The translations under genes and the position numbers were made by a program. Shown here piece by piece: positions 8,200 to 16,780 of a stretch of 42,975 nt of DNA. This DNA comes from a virus. The first letter of the stretch is position 1, and every line of letters begins with the position of its first letter. A model generated the notes under the pieces. The model saw only the letters and a program-made list of their open reading frames with translations, did no database searches and was not told where the DNA came from. Location of the stretch: positions 1 to 42,975 of the IMG/VR virus record IMGVR_UViG_3300015262_000007; one strand, 5' to 3'.

Positions 8200-10143
8200 A
8201 TGGGCAATTACTCCCAGGCGCCAACAGACGTCGAGTGTTACCGCAACTATTTCCTGATCAAAGCACCCGGCTACAGTTTCGAGGTTCGCCCGCACTGGCA
8301 GCTTCCAAACGTGATGGGCCTGCGGTTCTTCCTGGCCTCGCACGAACTCATCACGTTCAACGGCAACAACTATGACGTGCCGATGATCGCGGCGTGCCTG
8401 CACCTCATCACGAGCAACCCAGCGATCACACCCACCCAGCTTTGCGCGGCGCTCAAGGCATACAGTGACAGCATCATTGTCGGGCGCGTCAGGGGCTGGC
8501 AGTTCTACAAACAGAACAACATTCCCGAGCTGCCTTGGCTCAAGCACATCGACTTGTTTGAGGTGGCGCCAGGCGTGGGAATCGGCCTCAAAATGTACAT
8601 GGGGCGCATGCACTCAGAAACCCTGCAAGACCTGCCAGTTGAGCCAGGCGCCAACCTCACCAATGATGAAATGGACATCCTCGAAAACTACTGTGGTAAT
8701 GACCTGGCCGGCACGCAAGGGTTGAAGGACACCATCAAGGGTCGCCTTGAGCTGCGCCGCCAAATCAGTGCAGACCTCGGCGTTGACGTCATGAGCAAAT
8801 CAGACGCCCAAATCAGCGAGTCAACCATTATTGCTAAGCTCGGTTGGCGCCCGCAGAAGGTCGTGTATCCACACGGTTATCAGTTCCACTACCAGGCCCC
8901 GCCGTTCATCAAGTTCAAGACTCAGCAAATGCAGCAAGTGTTGGCCACGGTGCTGACGAATGCGTTTACGGTCAACGATGTCGACCAGCTCAAGATACCT
9001 GGCGAGGACGATGAGGTTTGTGACGCTGACGGGCGCAAGATCAAAACAGGGATCATCATTCCCCCAGCGATCAAAGCCATCCGCGTTGCGATGGGTATCA
9101 GCGTTTACAAGTTCGGCATTGGCGGCTTGCACAGCCAAGAGAAATCAATATTCCACCTGACAGAACCGGGTAAGTGGTCGCTGTCTGACCATGACGTTGC
9201 GAGTTACTACCCGTCGCTCATCCTGTTGATGAACATGTATCCCGGTGCTATCGGTGAGGCGTTCATTGAGATTTACCGCAGGGTCTACACCGAACGTCTG
9301 CACGCTAAAAACATGGCAGGGGCGTGCAAGAAGGCAGGTGACAGCGAAGGCGCCAAGCGTTGGAAGACCATCGCAGACAGCTTGAAAATTGTGCTTAACG
9401 GCGCGTTTGGCAAACTCGGCTCGAAATACTCAATCCTGTTTGCCCCCGAGCTGCTTATCCGCACCACCATCACCGGCCAGCTTGCGCTGCTCATGCTCAT
9501 TGAGGATATGGAACTTGCGGGTATCCCGGTCGTGTCAGCGAACACTGACGGTATTATCGTCAAGACGCCCCACGGTCTGGAAGCAACCCGCGACAGCATT
9601 CTAAAAGCATGGGAAGCGGCCACCGGCCTTGAGACTGAGGAAACCAAATACACCGCCGTGTTTAGCCGCGACGTCAACAATTACATTGCGTTCAAACCTG
9701 ACGGCACGCACAAGGCCAAAGGGTGCTTTGGTGAGTCTGGTGTCTCGCCCGAGGCCAGCCCGACCGGCAAGAACCCTGACATTGATATCTGCTCAGACGC
9801 GGTGATTGCGTACCTGGCAAGGGGCACGCCGCTCTATACGACCATCAGACAGTGCACGGACATCAGACGCTTCCTCACCGTGGCCACGTGTGCCGGTGGC
9901 GGCTATTGGGAAGGGACCGGTGAGGTGCTGGGCAAGACGGTTCGCTGGTATTACGGCAAGGGCTCGACGCACGCCATCAGGTCAACCAAGCTGCGCGCCG
10001 GCCAGACCATCGGCAACATGGTTGCGGGTAGCACTGGCAGCGTTCCGTGCATGCGCTTACCTGCTCAGCTCCCGGCAGACATCGACTATGAATTCTATGA
10101 GCGGGAAGCCTACAAAATGCTGGGAACAATTGGTGTTCGATAA
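8200..10143 (+). CDS. Family B DNA polymerase with 3'-5' exonuclease
   Basis: The 647-residue replicative polymerase shows Exo I as DVE (10-12), Exo II as FNGNNYD (53-59) and Exo III as YCGND (164-168). Polymerase motif A is DHDVASYYPS (330-339), motif B is LKIVLNGAFGKLGSKYS (395-411) and motif C is ANTDG (447-451). Motif C reads NTDG instead of the classical DTDS, a form I know from phage enzymes of this type. I chose ATG 8200 because the in-frame ATG at 8170 lies in the loop of the terminator hairpin. It acts with the SSB and DUF2800 nuclease upstream and probably the Prim-Pol helicase at 34518. Confidence 0.93.
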   Translation: MGNYSQAPTDVECYRNYFLIKAPGYSFEVRPHWQLPNVMGLRFFLASHELITFNGNNYDVPMIAACLHLITSNPAITPTQLCAALKAYSDSIIVGRVRGWQFYKQNNIPELPWLKHIDLFEVAPGVGIGLKMYMGRMHSETLQDLPVEPGANLTNDEMDILENYCGNDLAGTQGLKDTIKGRLELRRQISADLGVDVMSKSDAQISESTIIAKLGWRPQKVVYPHGYQFHYQAPPFIKFKTQQMQQVLATVLTNAFTVNDVDQLKIPGEDDEVCDADGRKIKTGIIIPPAIKAIRVAMGISVYKFGIGGLHSQEKSIFHLTEPGKWSLSDHDVASYYPSLILLMNMYPGAIGEAFIEIYRRVYTERLHAKNMAGACKKAGDSEGAKRWKTIADSLKIVLNGAFGKLGSKYSILFAPELLIRTTITGQLALLMLIEDMELAGIPVVSANTDGIIVKTPHGLEATRDSILKAWEAATGLETEETKYTAVFSRDVNNYIAFKPDGTHKAKGCFGESGVSPEASPTGKNPDIDICSDAVIAYLARGTPLYTTIRQCTDIRRFLTVATCAGGGYWEGTGEVLGKTVRWYYGKGSTHAIRSTKLRAGQTIGNMVAGSTGSVPCMRLPAQLPADIDYEFYEREAYKMLGTIGVR

Positions 10144-10147
10144 GTGT

Positions 10148-10177
10148 TTGACAGGACCGTCAATAGTGGTCTATCTT
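10148..10177 (+). promoter_or_regulatory. Rightward promoter P4
   Basis: TTGACA (10148-10153) and TATCTT (10172-10177) are 18 bp apart. The spacer GGACCGTCAATAGTGGTC shares the GACCGT-(T/C)-AATA box of P1-P3. It drives the three small genes 10211..10862. Confidence 0.8.
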
Positions 10178-10210
10178 TGACTCATCGTAACCAACAACGG
10201 GAACACGAAC

Positions 10211-10504
10211 ATGGCAACTTTCATCACCTGCAAGCGCTGCGAAGGTACAGGCCGACTGGCTCACTTCGGTCACGTAAACAATGGTGTTTGCTTGAAGTGT
10301 CACGGCGCTGGCAAGGTGATGAAAATGCGCAACGTTGTAACCTTCGTGACTCACTACCAGGCCGTAACCGATACCAACGACCGTGTTTACTGCGATGCTG
10401 ACAAAGGCCGCGCTGAAGCATTGGTTGCTGAATGGGCAACCATGAACGTACAAGGGGTTGTTGAGACTCGCGAAGTCAAGAAAACTGAAAAGGTGCCAGC
10501 ATGA
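10211..10504 (+). CDS. DnaJ-type zinc-finger small protein
   Basis: The 97-residue protein begins with two C-x2-C-x-G-x-G motifs, CKRCEGTG (about 7-14) and CLKCHGAG (about 27-34), the zinc-binding pattern of the DnaJ cysteine-rich domain. A beta-rich half and a charged tail follow. There is no J domain. Its role in the phage is unknown; it may bind host chaperone or nucleic acid. GGGAA lies upstream of the start. Its stop overlaps the next gene (ATGA). Confidence 0.75.
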   Translation: MATFITCKRCEGTGRLAHFGHVNNGVCLKCHGAGKVMKMRNVVTFVTHYQAVTDTNDRVYCDADKGRAEALVAEWATMNVQGVVETREVKKTEKVPA

Positions 10505-10659
10505 ACGAAGCAATCAAGGCCCTGCAAAGAGCCATTGAATTTCTTGACGCTGCAAAGGCTGACCCTTCTGGCGTTGAGGTTGGGGCTGTTCGTGACGCTC
10601 GCGAATGGTTAGAGGACGCTGCGCGTGCGGTAGTTGCCGCGCAAGGACAACAGCAATGA
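10501..10659 (+). CDS. Small acidic helical protein
   Basis: This 52-residue ORF encodes an alanine-rich, mostly helical protein of unknown function, beginning MNEAIKALQRAIEFLDAAK. Its ATG overlaps the upstream TGA, and its own TGA overlaps the ATG of the next gene. This double coupling in one operon is the main support for it being real. Confidence 0.65.
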   Translation: MNEAIKALQRAIEFLDAAKADPSGVEVGAVRDAREWLEDAARAVVAAQGQQQ

Positions 10660-10862
10660 GCATGCCCGACCCAGGCCGCGACCTGATGCAGACCAAGCTT
10701 GATATGGCGTTGAAGACCAGCGATGAGCGGGCGCAACAGTTGTTCCTTGAGGTGTTCGCGATGCTTGATTATGCGATGGTTGTTGGTCACCTTGAACCCG
10801 GTGAGTTCAGCAACTGGCGCCGGCTGGTCGACATGCACAAGCTCAGACGGCAATACCAATAA
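10656..10862 (+). CDS. Small hypothetical protein
   Basis: The 68-residue protein is predicted mostly helical; I do not recognise it. The ATGAGCATG start overlaps the preceding stop, and the TAA is followed directly by the terminator, so it closes the rightward operon. An in-frame GTG upstream at 10605 would run through the previous gene and is less likely. Confidence 0.65.
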   Translation: MSMPDPGRDLMQTKLDMALKTSDERAQQLFLEVFAMLDYAMVVGHLEPGEFSNWRRLVDMHKLRRQYQ

Positions 10863-10863
10863 G

Positions 10864-10888
10864 AAAAGCCCTCATTGCGAGGGCTTTT
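10864..10888. terminator. Bidirectional terminator between convergent operons
   Basis: AAAAGCCCTC, a 5-nt loop and GAGGGCTTTT form a perfect 10-bp stem with T tracts on both strands. It ends the rightward early operon and, on the other strand, the late/lysis operon, whose last stop codon is within it. Confidence 0.93.
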
Positions 10889-11363
10889 TAGTTTCTGCGT
10901 AGGCTTTGCACAGCCTGAGGGTGTTCAACTGCTCGGCGTACCTTCGTCGGAACTCCAAATAATCCGATTCAGCAGCGGCAGTAAGTCTTGCACCGGCTGT
11001 ACTATCTCGCTCGGCACCGTCGTCTGCGGGGGTGTGCACAGCGGTGGGGCACTTTGCCGCGACCCGCAGCCCGCAAGTACCAGACTTAAGGCAACGATTA
11101 AGGCGGTCAAGCTCAGCGGCTTGCAGCTCGGTTGCTTTTGCATTGTCTTCTCTCTGCTTGGATATAGCAGCCTCACCGGCCTGCACCTTCTCACCGGCTG
11201 CTTCCAGGGCCATCAGCACCGCTAGGGCACGGTCTTCTGCATCCTTGGCCACGCTGGCCTTGTATTGCTCGTGCTCAGCGCTCAGCGCGTTGTCAGCCAG
11301 CCAGGCGCCCGCACCCAACCCAACCGCAAAGGCTGCCGCATACAGCCAGCCCTGCGCGATCAT
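10872..11363 (-). CDS. Inner-membrane spanin (Rz-like)
   Basis: The 163-residue protein has one N-terminal membrane segment (about 5-22, WLYAAAFAVGLGAGAWLA) and then a long charged, helical periplasmic domain, the i-spanin layout. The outer-membrane lipoprotein is encoded inside it in another frame, the Rz/Rz1 arrangement. Together they would fuse inner and outer membranes in the last step of lysis. I chose ATG 11363 because it overlaps the endolysin TGA (ATGA) rather than the longer form from 11402. Confidence 0.82.
   Translation of the reverse strand: MIAQGWLYAAAFAVGLGAGAWLADNALSAEHEQYKASVAKDAEDRALAVLMALEAAGEKVQAGEAAISKQREDNAKATELQAAELDRLNRCLKSGTCGLRVAAKCPTAVHTPADDGAERDSTAGARLTAAAESDYLEFRRRYAEQLNTLRLCKAYAETKKPSQ
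10925..11143 (-). CDS. Outer-membrane spanin lipoprotein (Rz1-like), nested
   Basis: The 72-residue lipoprotein lies entirely within the i-spanin gene in a different frame. It has a basic start, a hydrophobic stretch and the lipobox LAGC at about residues 23-26, then a Pro-rich segment, as in Rz1 proteins. AGAGAGAAG lies upstream of the ATG at 11143. The lipobox plus nesting makes this call firm. Confidence 0.85.
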   Translation of the reverse strand: MQKQPSCKPLSLTALIVALSLVLAGCGSRQSAPPLCTPPQTTVPSEIVQPVQDLLPLLNRIIWSSDEGTPSS

Positions 11364-11836
11364 GCGCACGCCAACACGGCAGCGGCATAGCGTGCCGGCC
11401 ATTTGTCAGGGTGGGGTTTGCCTGGTCGCCAGACGCGCAAGTAAAGCTCCCATGCCGCGTTGCATTGACCAACCGCAGGAAGTGCGAAGGGATCACCGTA
11501 CAGGTTCAAGCGGGCAAAGGCTGCGGCCAGTACATCGTCAAATTCAAGATTGCCCCAAATGACCTCACGATCCCATGGGCAATTGCGGGCTGCGCATACT
11601 TGGCGTGCTAGGTCGCGGACGATTTTCAGCGGGTGTTCCATGACGCCCTTGACCCCGCCGTTCTCTTCGAACTGCCAGAAGCCACGAGCTGGACCGTTGC
11701 CCATCTGACGACGATAGTTGTAGTCCTGAGACTCTTGAGCGCCGATGGCCAGCAACTGCACCAGTGCGGCACGCGTGGTCATCTTGGAAGGCAACAGGCT
11801 CAGGGCCTCGTTGATAGCAAGAAGGGGGTAGTTCAT
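11360..11836 (-). CDS. Endolysin, lysozyme-like fold
   Basis: The 158-residue muralytic enzyme matches a phage endolysin group I recognise by GAQES (about 32-36; Glu is the probable catalytic acid), GPARGFWQFE (about 48-57), a DVLAAAFARL segment and WRPGKPHPDKW near the C terminus. It has no signal peptide, so release would need a holin. It sits between the membrane proteins upstream and the spanins downstream. It overlaps the upstream gene by 4 bp. Confidence 0.85.
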   Translation of the reverse strand: MNYPLLAINEALSLLPSKMTTRAALVQLLAIGAQESQDYNYRRQMGNGPARGFWQFEENGGVKGVMEHPLKIVRDLARQVCAARNCPWDREVIWGNLEFDDVLAAAFARLNLYGDPFALPAVGQCNAAWELYLRVWRPGKPHPDKWPARYAAAVLACA

Positions 11837-12129
11837 TTCTCACCCTTGGCTTCGATTGCGGTTTTGGTGGCGTCACTAGATTTAGAGGCAAGGCTTGCGA
11901 TCTGGTTCACAAGGAAGGTATTGCGCTCGGTGAGCTTGGTCACTTCGACCTTGTGCGCCCTGCGGATGGATGCACGTTCCTTGCTGTAAATGTCTGCCAG
12001 CTCTACAGCGGCTTGGCGGTTTTGTGATGCGCTGATTGAGTAGCCGCACCCCATTGATAAAACAACTGCAATTGCGACGTAAAAGGGCACTGCCGATTTG
12101 TTCCAGGCGTTACGGATTTGTTCGGGCAT
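11833..12129 (-). CDS. Membrane-anchored coiled-coil protein, possible holin or lysis accessory
   Basis: The 98-residue protein has one membrane segment (about 15-33, including VPFYVAIAVVLSMGCG) and then a charged helical region. One-span proteins next to endolysins can be holins, pinholins or accessory proteins, and the sequence does not decide which. It overlaps both neighbours in the lysis cassette. Confidence 0.6.
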   Translation of the reverse strand: MPEQIRNAWNKSAVPFYVAIAVVLSMGCGYSISASQNRQAAVELADIYSKERASIRRAHKVEVTKLTERNTFLVNQIASLASKSSDATKTAIEAKGEK

Positions 12130-12463
12130 TTTGCGACCTCATAAACTCTTGAATCTGTTGGGTTAGCTCGCCGTTACGCTGACGCAAGGTATCAAGTTGT
12201 TCACTCATGCGAGCGTTCGAAACCTTCAACTCAGTCAAGTCGGCGTTGAGCTTGTTTACAGTTGACCACGCCTGCTCAGCTTTTATCTCAAATGCTTCGG
12301 CTTTTTCTTTCCAGTCGTCGCGGTCGGCTTGGATGATTGCAACTTGGGTCGTCTCATTCTTTTGCAGATCGAACCATTTGTTGACCGCTGCCAACCCTAC
12401 AAAGAACGTCGCAACGCCTGACGCAATGATTGGCGACAGTCCCTCAAAGGAAGGTGCGTCCAT
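12110..12463 (-). CDS. Membrane-anchored coiled-coil protein, holin candidate
   Basis: The 117-residue protein has an N-terminal hydrophobic segment (about 10-28, SPIIASGVATFFVGLAAV) followed by about 80 residues of heptad-rich coiled coil. It is first in the lysis cassette, just after the stem-loop at 12483-12509, which is a usual place for the holin. With its partner at 11833 it could form a two-component holin/antiholin system, which is inference. Confidence 0.6.
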   Translation of the reverse strand: MDAPSFEGLSPIIASGVATFFVGLAAVNKWFDLQKNETTQVAIIQADRDDWKEKAEAFEIKAEQAWSTVNKLNADLTELKVSNARMSEQLDTLRQRNGELTQQIQEFMRSQNARTNP

Positions 12464-12482
12464 GGGTAACCCTCAGATATGA

Positions 12483-12509
12483 GAACGCCAGGCAAAGCGC
12501 CTGGCGTTC
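12483..12509 (-). terminator. Perfect stem-loop between tail and lysis modules
   Basis: GAACGCCAGGC and GCCTGGCGTTC form an 11-bp stem with a 5-nt loop in the 71-bp gap after the fibre chaperone gene. The downstream T tract is poor in both directions, so it may be a partial terminator or mRNA processing/stability element. Confidence 0.6.
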
Positions 12510-12534
12510 AAAGGATACCACTCAGCCTGTGATG

Positions 12535-13059
12535 TCAGGAAGCCTGCACTACTTTGGCGACGGCTGACACGCTGAGGTCCATACCCTCAGCAGGTTGCAC
12601 CGGCCACACAACCGTTGCGTACCAACCGGCTTGCGCAGTCACCCGACCCAGCAGCACCGCGTAACGCTTCCACTCAAGTAGTTGTGCTTGACGGATGGGC
12701 AGCTCGGCCTCTTCCTCAGGCGTGGCCATTTCCAGCTCAACCGCATCTGTCAGAACACCGATGCGGTTGGTCAGTGCTGTCTTTTGAGCTGATGCCAGTT
12801 GGGTAGCTTGCTGTAATTTGGCACTTTGCGCTGCCAAAATTTCGGCTTCAGTTGGTGGTGGTGGTAATACCCACGCTGGTCGCCCTTCGCTGGTTGACCC
12901 AAGCTGATAACCAGAAGGGGCGCTTTGCTTCCAATACATTGCCTCTTCCTCAGGCGTGCATAATACGGCGTCTGCCGGCCAAGTTTCCTCGGTGTACGTG
13001 CCGTCGTCTTTCCACTCACCCGGAATGAAATACCCGAGACTTGCGCTGAAATAAACCAT
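12535..13059 (-). CDS. Tail fibre assembly chaperone
   Basis: The 174-residue protein fits the Caudo_TAP family. It has an N-terminal domain with YFIPGEWKDDGTY, a central Pro-rich PPPPTEAEI segment leading into a long helix (about 80-125), and a conserved C-terminal W-x3-V-L-L-G region (WKRYAVLLG, WYATVVWP). It lies directly after the fibre gene, the usual position. It would help the fibre trimer fold. AAGGGG lies upstream of the start. Confidence 0.85.
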   Translation of the reverse strand: MVYFSASLGYFIPGEWKDDGTYTEETWPADAVLCTPEEEAMYWKQSAPSGYQLGSTSEGRPAWVLPPPPTEAEILAAQSAKLQQATQLASAQKTALTNRIGVLTDAVELEMATPEEEAELPIRQAQLLEWKRYAVLLGRVTAQAGWYATVVWPVQPAEGMDLSVSAVAKVVQAS

Positions 13060-13068
13060 GTCAACCCC

Positions 13069-13875
13069 TTAGTTACCGCCTGCAAAGAAGAAACCCTGCA
13101 CCGCACCGATAGTCGGTGACAGAACCGGAGCCGAACCACCCCCAGCCGCAAACCCGGACCATACAAACGAGCCGTTACCCGCACTATTGAGTACTGCGTA
13201 TGCTTGCTGGTTGCCGGTGCCTTGAAGACCGGTCAGTACTACCCCCCTGAGCGCATTCGGAAATCCGGTCGCGTACGATTCGGTCTTGGACGCTGACGAA
13301 GCGTTAGTGATTGGCCCCCACTGAAAAATAAACCCGTTCGTAACGTCAGGGATGCGAATAAAGTCTTTCGCCCCAAACACCCGCTTGGGGAACATTGCGG
13401 TGATGAGCGCCAAGACCCCCGCAGGGTTGGCCGCAACAGCTGTGAGAATGCCCGCAACCTGCTCGGTAGGCGTGCCAAACCGCATGTATGCGGGGTTCGT
13501 ATCCGATGCAATGTTAGTGTTTACCCAACCTGCACCAACACCAGGCTCAGCGCTGTTGTTGGCCACGGTGTTGCGCCAGTTAAAGCCGCTGTGCCGCACG
13601 TGTGCATTGATCGCGTACGGGGTCACCAAGCCGGTTACAGCCACCCACTCGGGGTATCCCAGCGTTTGCACTTCGGCTATTGCCCCGGTGATATCGTTTA
13701 GTACCCCGTTCATTTCTTGGCGCCCTACAGGGCGATAAGACGGGTCAGTATCAGGTAGTTGATATTGCGAACCCCACCCCTGCGAGTAGCTAATAGCACC
13801 AGCTGGGTCGGTTGCGTCAGGTGTTACAGTCTTGTCGCCGGTTGCGGCGAACGGAACTACAAAACGCTTAGCCAT
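13069..13875 (-). CDS. Short tail fibre protein
   Basis: The 268-residue protein has a baseplate-attachment N terminus (about 1-90, including PVGRQEMNGVLNDI), a middle domain and a C-terminal receptor-binding region. That region starts near GFIFQWGPI and ends with GFFFAGGN, the pattern of fibre tips of the T4 gp37/gp53-like type. It is the only clear host-recognition protein here. Host specificity would therefore rest on a short fibre, unless another structural protein contributes. Confidence 0.82.
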   Translation of the reverse strand: MAKRFVVPFAATGDKTVTPDATDPAGAISYSQGWGSQYQLPDTDPSYRPVGRQEMNGVLNDITGAIAEVQTLGYPEWVAVTGLVTPYAINAHVRHSGFNWRNTVANNSAEPGVGAGWVNTNIASDTNPAYMRFGTPTEQVAGILTAVAANPAGVLALITAMFPKRVFGAKDFIRIPDVTNGFIFQWGPITNASSASKTESYATGFPNALRGVVLTGLQGTGNQQAYAVLNSAGNGSFVWSGFAAGGGSAPVLSPTIGAVQGFFFAGGN

Positions 13876-13877
13876 AA

Positions 13878-14540
13878 TTATGCACCAAAGTTCCCGTTTT
13901 CAAAATTGAGGTGGTTTGAACCGAAACCGAAAGACGGTCGCGTCTGAATTTGATATTTGATGCCCACGGTTGCCGGTCGTGGCAGCAGGTCGTAATGGTC
14001 TAAAATGAACTGTACCTGGCTGTTCGGCGCTTGTTCAAAAAAGTATGTCACAAAACTCATGTCGTAAGGGTCGGTAACGAACACGCGCCCCTGACCCTCG
14101 TCGGTGAATATCTGTTTTAGGAACCGGTTCGTTTCTGGCACCGTCCCGCGTGAGGTGAGCTTGAAATAGCGCAAGCGGATAATCAGACGCTGTTGGTCGA
14201 CCGTCAAACCAATGGTGTTGCTCGCCTTGTTTCCAAAGTTCCCGTTTCCAAAGTTTCGGTTAGCCGTACCGAAACCAAAGGCGTGCTTGCCGACATCGGG
14301 CGCAGACGTGACCTGCATTGGCACGTCGAGGATACGCCCCCACACCGCAAGGCCAAACTGATTGGCCGTATCAATGTTGAAAACGTCGCGCACCCAGTTG
14401 TTCCAAAACTCGCTTTGGTTTTGCTCGTACCATTGCTGCTTCAGCGTGGCCAACAGAACCAACTTATCAGCGCCGTCATGCTGCCAAAGCAACGCCTTGA
14501 GAACGTTAACGCTCGTGTCCAGGGCTTGAATGCGACTCAT
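13878..14540 (-). CDS. DUF2612 baseplate protein (tail protein I-like)
   Basis: The 220-residue protein matches the DUF2612 baseplate family that follows the gpJ-like protein in simple contractile tails. Conserved features are an N-terminal helical part with WNNWVRDVFNIDTANQFGL and the region QQRLIIRLRYFKLTSRGT. A Gly/Phe/Asn-rich motif occurs twice, FGFGTANRNFGNGNFG (about 88-103) and FGFGSNHLNFENGNFG at the C terminus. It would link the wedge to the fibre. It overlaps the J-like gene. Confidence 0.82.
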   Translation of the reverse strand: MSRIQALDTSVNVLKALLWQHDGADKLVLLATLKQQWYEQNQSEFWNNWVRDVFNIDTANQFGLAVWGRILDVPMQVTSAPDVGKHAFGFGTANRNFGNGNFGNKASNTIGLTVDQQRLIIRLRYFKLTSRGTVPETNRFLKQIFTDEGQGRVFVTDPYDMSFVTYFFEQAPNSQVQFILDHYDLLPRPATVGIKYQIQTRPSFGFGSNHLNFENGNFGA

Positions 14541-15733
14541 GCAGCCACCACTAGAACCCGCGCAATGGTCAAGTCAGCTTGCTGATTGAGTGCAATGGCA
14601 AGCACGTTAGAGTTCCAGGTTACACCATCGGTCGACAGCTCAACCTTAGTAACCTTGATACGTGGTTCCACCTGATTGATAGCCCCTGCGAATTCCCACG
14701 GGCTCACCGACGCGCCAACGATCAAGCCTGCGTCACCTTCAATCTCACCGGTCGCATAGGCCATTGCCGCGTTAGGAATGATGGTCGCCCCATCGGTGTT
14801 GTTGAACTTGGCGGTGATGCGAACAAACAGCGTAACCAGGGTTGGGCGGTCGAATTTGATCACGTAGGTTTGACCGCTTGAAGGCTCAACCACACTGACC
14901 GACACCGCGCCGTTATAGCCACCACCAATGCCCTTGGTTTCGAGTAACGATTGCGCAATCTGCACATCTGACCCGCCACGCACGCAAACCCAAATGCTAT
15001 GCGCAACGAGGGATATGCCGTCAATGACCTGCGTTGTCGGCGCGATGTTCTCGCGGAACTGTAGCGAGTCGACTTCCTCAATCGCGTAGAGCCCTGAAAT
15101 GATCGCCTCGGGCATTGCGACCGATTGCAGCGCCAGGGTCAGGCGACGGCGACGGCGACCGGCAATGTCAGACTCAGCGAGCTTGCCAGGCACTGCCGCG
15201 TATGGATTGTTGACGGTTTCCCAACCAAGCACACCCGACGCAACAGCATTGAGCCCACCAGTAATCACACCAATCGGCCCGTAGTCCTCAGCGATAAAGT
15301 CAACTGTTGCTTGACCTGGCGTTGACTCGCCAATGACAACCGCAGTGGTCGTAAAGAACCTGGCGCCAGAAGTTGTAACAACCGCTGCTGACCCAGCAGG
15401 TACGGTTGTCCCGTTCTGCCCACCAAGGATCACGCCCGCAATTGTGCTGCGCGTGGCGCCCTTACGACTACCACGAGTTAGCGCCCAAATAGCATCAAGG
15501 AACGGGCCACCCGCGTAGTCAGGGTTGATCTGGTTGGCCACGGCTACGTTGTTGCGAACGGTGGCGTCACGAATCTCGGTGTCTTGAACAACGATCACAC
15601 CTTGAGACGTTTCAGGCTCAAGGATTACATCTGCACCATAGGCTTCGCGCCACTCATCCTTGACTTCCTCAAGAATTGTTGCGGTGTCGGGGACAAGCAA
15701 GCCCGTTGCAACTACATACTCATAGTTAGCCAT
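14537..15733 (-). CDS. Baseplate J-like wedge protein
   Basis: The 398-residue protein has the baseplate J-like pattern. GGPFLDAIWALTRGSRKGAT comes early (about 75-95), then a beta-rich central region with GAVSVSVVEPS, and the C-terminal segment NLTIARVLV-like (LTIARVLVVAA). In P2, Mu and T4-related tails this is a main wedge component. It sits between the gp25-like and DUF2612 genes and overlaps both. Confidence 0.9.
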   Translation of the reverse strand: MANYEYVVATGLLVPDTATILEEVKDEWREAYGADVILEPETSQGVIVVQDTEIRDATVRNNVAVANQINPDYAGGPFLDAIWALTRGSRKGATRSTIAGVILGGQNGTTVPAGSAAVVTTSGARFFTTTAVVIGESTPGQATVDFIAEDYGPIGVITGGLNAVASGVLGWETVNNPYAAVPGKLAESDIAGRRRRRLTLALQSVAMPEAIISGLYAIEEVDSLQFRENIAPTTQVIDGISLVAHSIWVCVRGGSDVQIAQSLLETKGIGGGYNGAVSVSVVEPSSGQTYVIKFDRPTLVTLFVRITAKFNNTDGATIIPNAAMAYATGEIEGDAGLIVGASVSPWEFAGAINQVEPRIKVTKVELSTDGVTWNSNVLAIALNQQADLTIARVLVVAA

Positions 15734-16070
15734 TAATGACTAGCTCCCCTTCGGTGGTTTCCAGGGTCGCAGTGTACTTTAAAATATCGCCAACCCGGAT
15801 GATTTCAAATGCGGTTACTGCCGTCACCCCTTCAACCTGTAGCAGACGTTGGCGTTGAGCCACCTCAAACGCCGCCTCGTTGGGATCAGCAGCCCAAGCA
15901 ATCATTACATATGGGATGCCCTCATCGGCCTTGTAAATCATTTCGTCACGTCTGGCCTGTGAGTACTGGCGGGCGGTCTGGATGATTGACGGCAGCGGTC
16001 CAACGATTGGGATTTGACCATCTGCGCCAATGACAAAGTTGTTGTTTTCATCGACCTGAAAAGTGCGCAT
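15726..16070 (-). CDS. Baseplate wedge protein, gpW/gp25-like
   Basis: The 114-residue protein is small, with IIQTARQYSQARRDEM and AAFEVAQRQRLLQVEGV. Size and place directly before the J-like protein fit the gp25/gpW sheath-initiator family, though the EPR-core signature is not obvious. It would nucleate the first sheath ring. Confidence 0.7.
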   Translation of the reverse strand: MRTFQVDENNNFVIGADGQIPIVGPLPSIIQTARQYSQARRDEMIYKADEGIPYVMIAWAADPNEAAFEVAQRQRLLQVEGVTAVTAFEIIRVGDILKYTATLETTEGELVING

Positions 16071-16780
16071 TACGTTGGAACCCCTGTAGTGCCGGAACCG
16101 GTAGTTACACCGCTGTGCGTGTGGGTATCACCGACGTTCTTGCCGTTGTGCTTGAACGTGCCAGGCGGGCTAATCATGTTGATACCTGCCGCTGTCAGTT
16201 CAATCGAAACGCCCCCAAGTGAGAGCTTTACGTGCGCAGCAGTGACATCAATAACGGCGGTCAGTCGGTTAATCTTAACGCCGTTAGCACCAAGGGCAAT
16301 ACACGTTGTGCCGTCCAGGGTCTGCCAAACCGCATTGTCTGCGTTGGCCCCGTCGATGATCCAAGACTTGAGCGTGTCGGGGAAGAATACAGCGTCACTG
16401 AATTTGCATTGACGTTCGGTGTTTGGCCAGTCTTCAACACCGCCACCCTGCATGATCAAACTGATGTCGTTATCATTGGCAGCCAACCAACCCAGGTCGC
16501 CGGCTTTGAGTGGGAAGCGCATAAAGATACCCCCGCCCCCGAAGCGGTACACCGGGATGTTGTGCACGTCGGCGCGGGCGATCTTGCTGCCGTCAGTGCC
16601 ACCCATCATGACAATAGGATGCAGGATTGCGCGGTTGGTGGTGTCGTCATAGCTGACCACGCGGGCGGGCACCATGCCGTCAACCTCATTGCGCAACCAG
16701 TTGGCAAGGAACTCATTGGTGATACCGCCCATGTTGCCGCTGTTGGCCTGCTGGGTGTTGGGCTTTTGAATGTCGGTCAT
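16070..16780 (-). CDS. Baseplate spike protein (Gp138/gpV-like)
   Basis: The 236-residue protein has an OB-fold region with VPARVVSYDD and GDLGWLAANDND, a beta-helical region and a tip. The tip shows PPGTFKHNGKNVGDTHTHSG, and the HxH pair is typical of iron-coordinating spike tips of phage tails. It punctures the cell envelope as a trimer at the end of the tail tube. Confidence 0.88.
   Translation of the reverse strand: MTDIQKPNTQQANSGNMGGITNEFLANWLRNEVDGMVPARVVSYDDTTNRAILHPIVMMGGTDGSKIARADVHNIPVYRFGGGGIFMRFPLKAGDLGWLAANDNDISLIMQGGGVEDWPNTERQCKFSDAVFFPDTLKSWIIDGANADNAVWQTLDGTTCIALGANGVKINRLTAVIDVTAAHVKLSLGGVSIELTAAGINMISPPGTFKHNGKNVGDTHTHSGVTTGSGTTGVPT

Noticed and set aside
7135-8613. Long antisense open frame (492 codons) over SSB and polymerase
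   Set aside because: It is His/Arg/Cys-rich, lies opposite two well supported genes and spans the terminator at 8161-8187. It is a product of base composition in the opposite strand.
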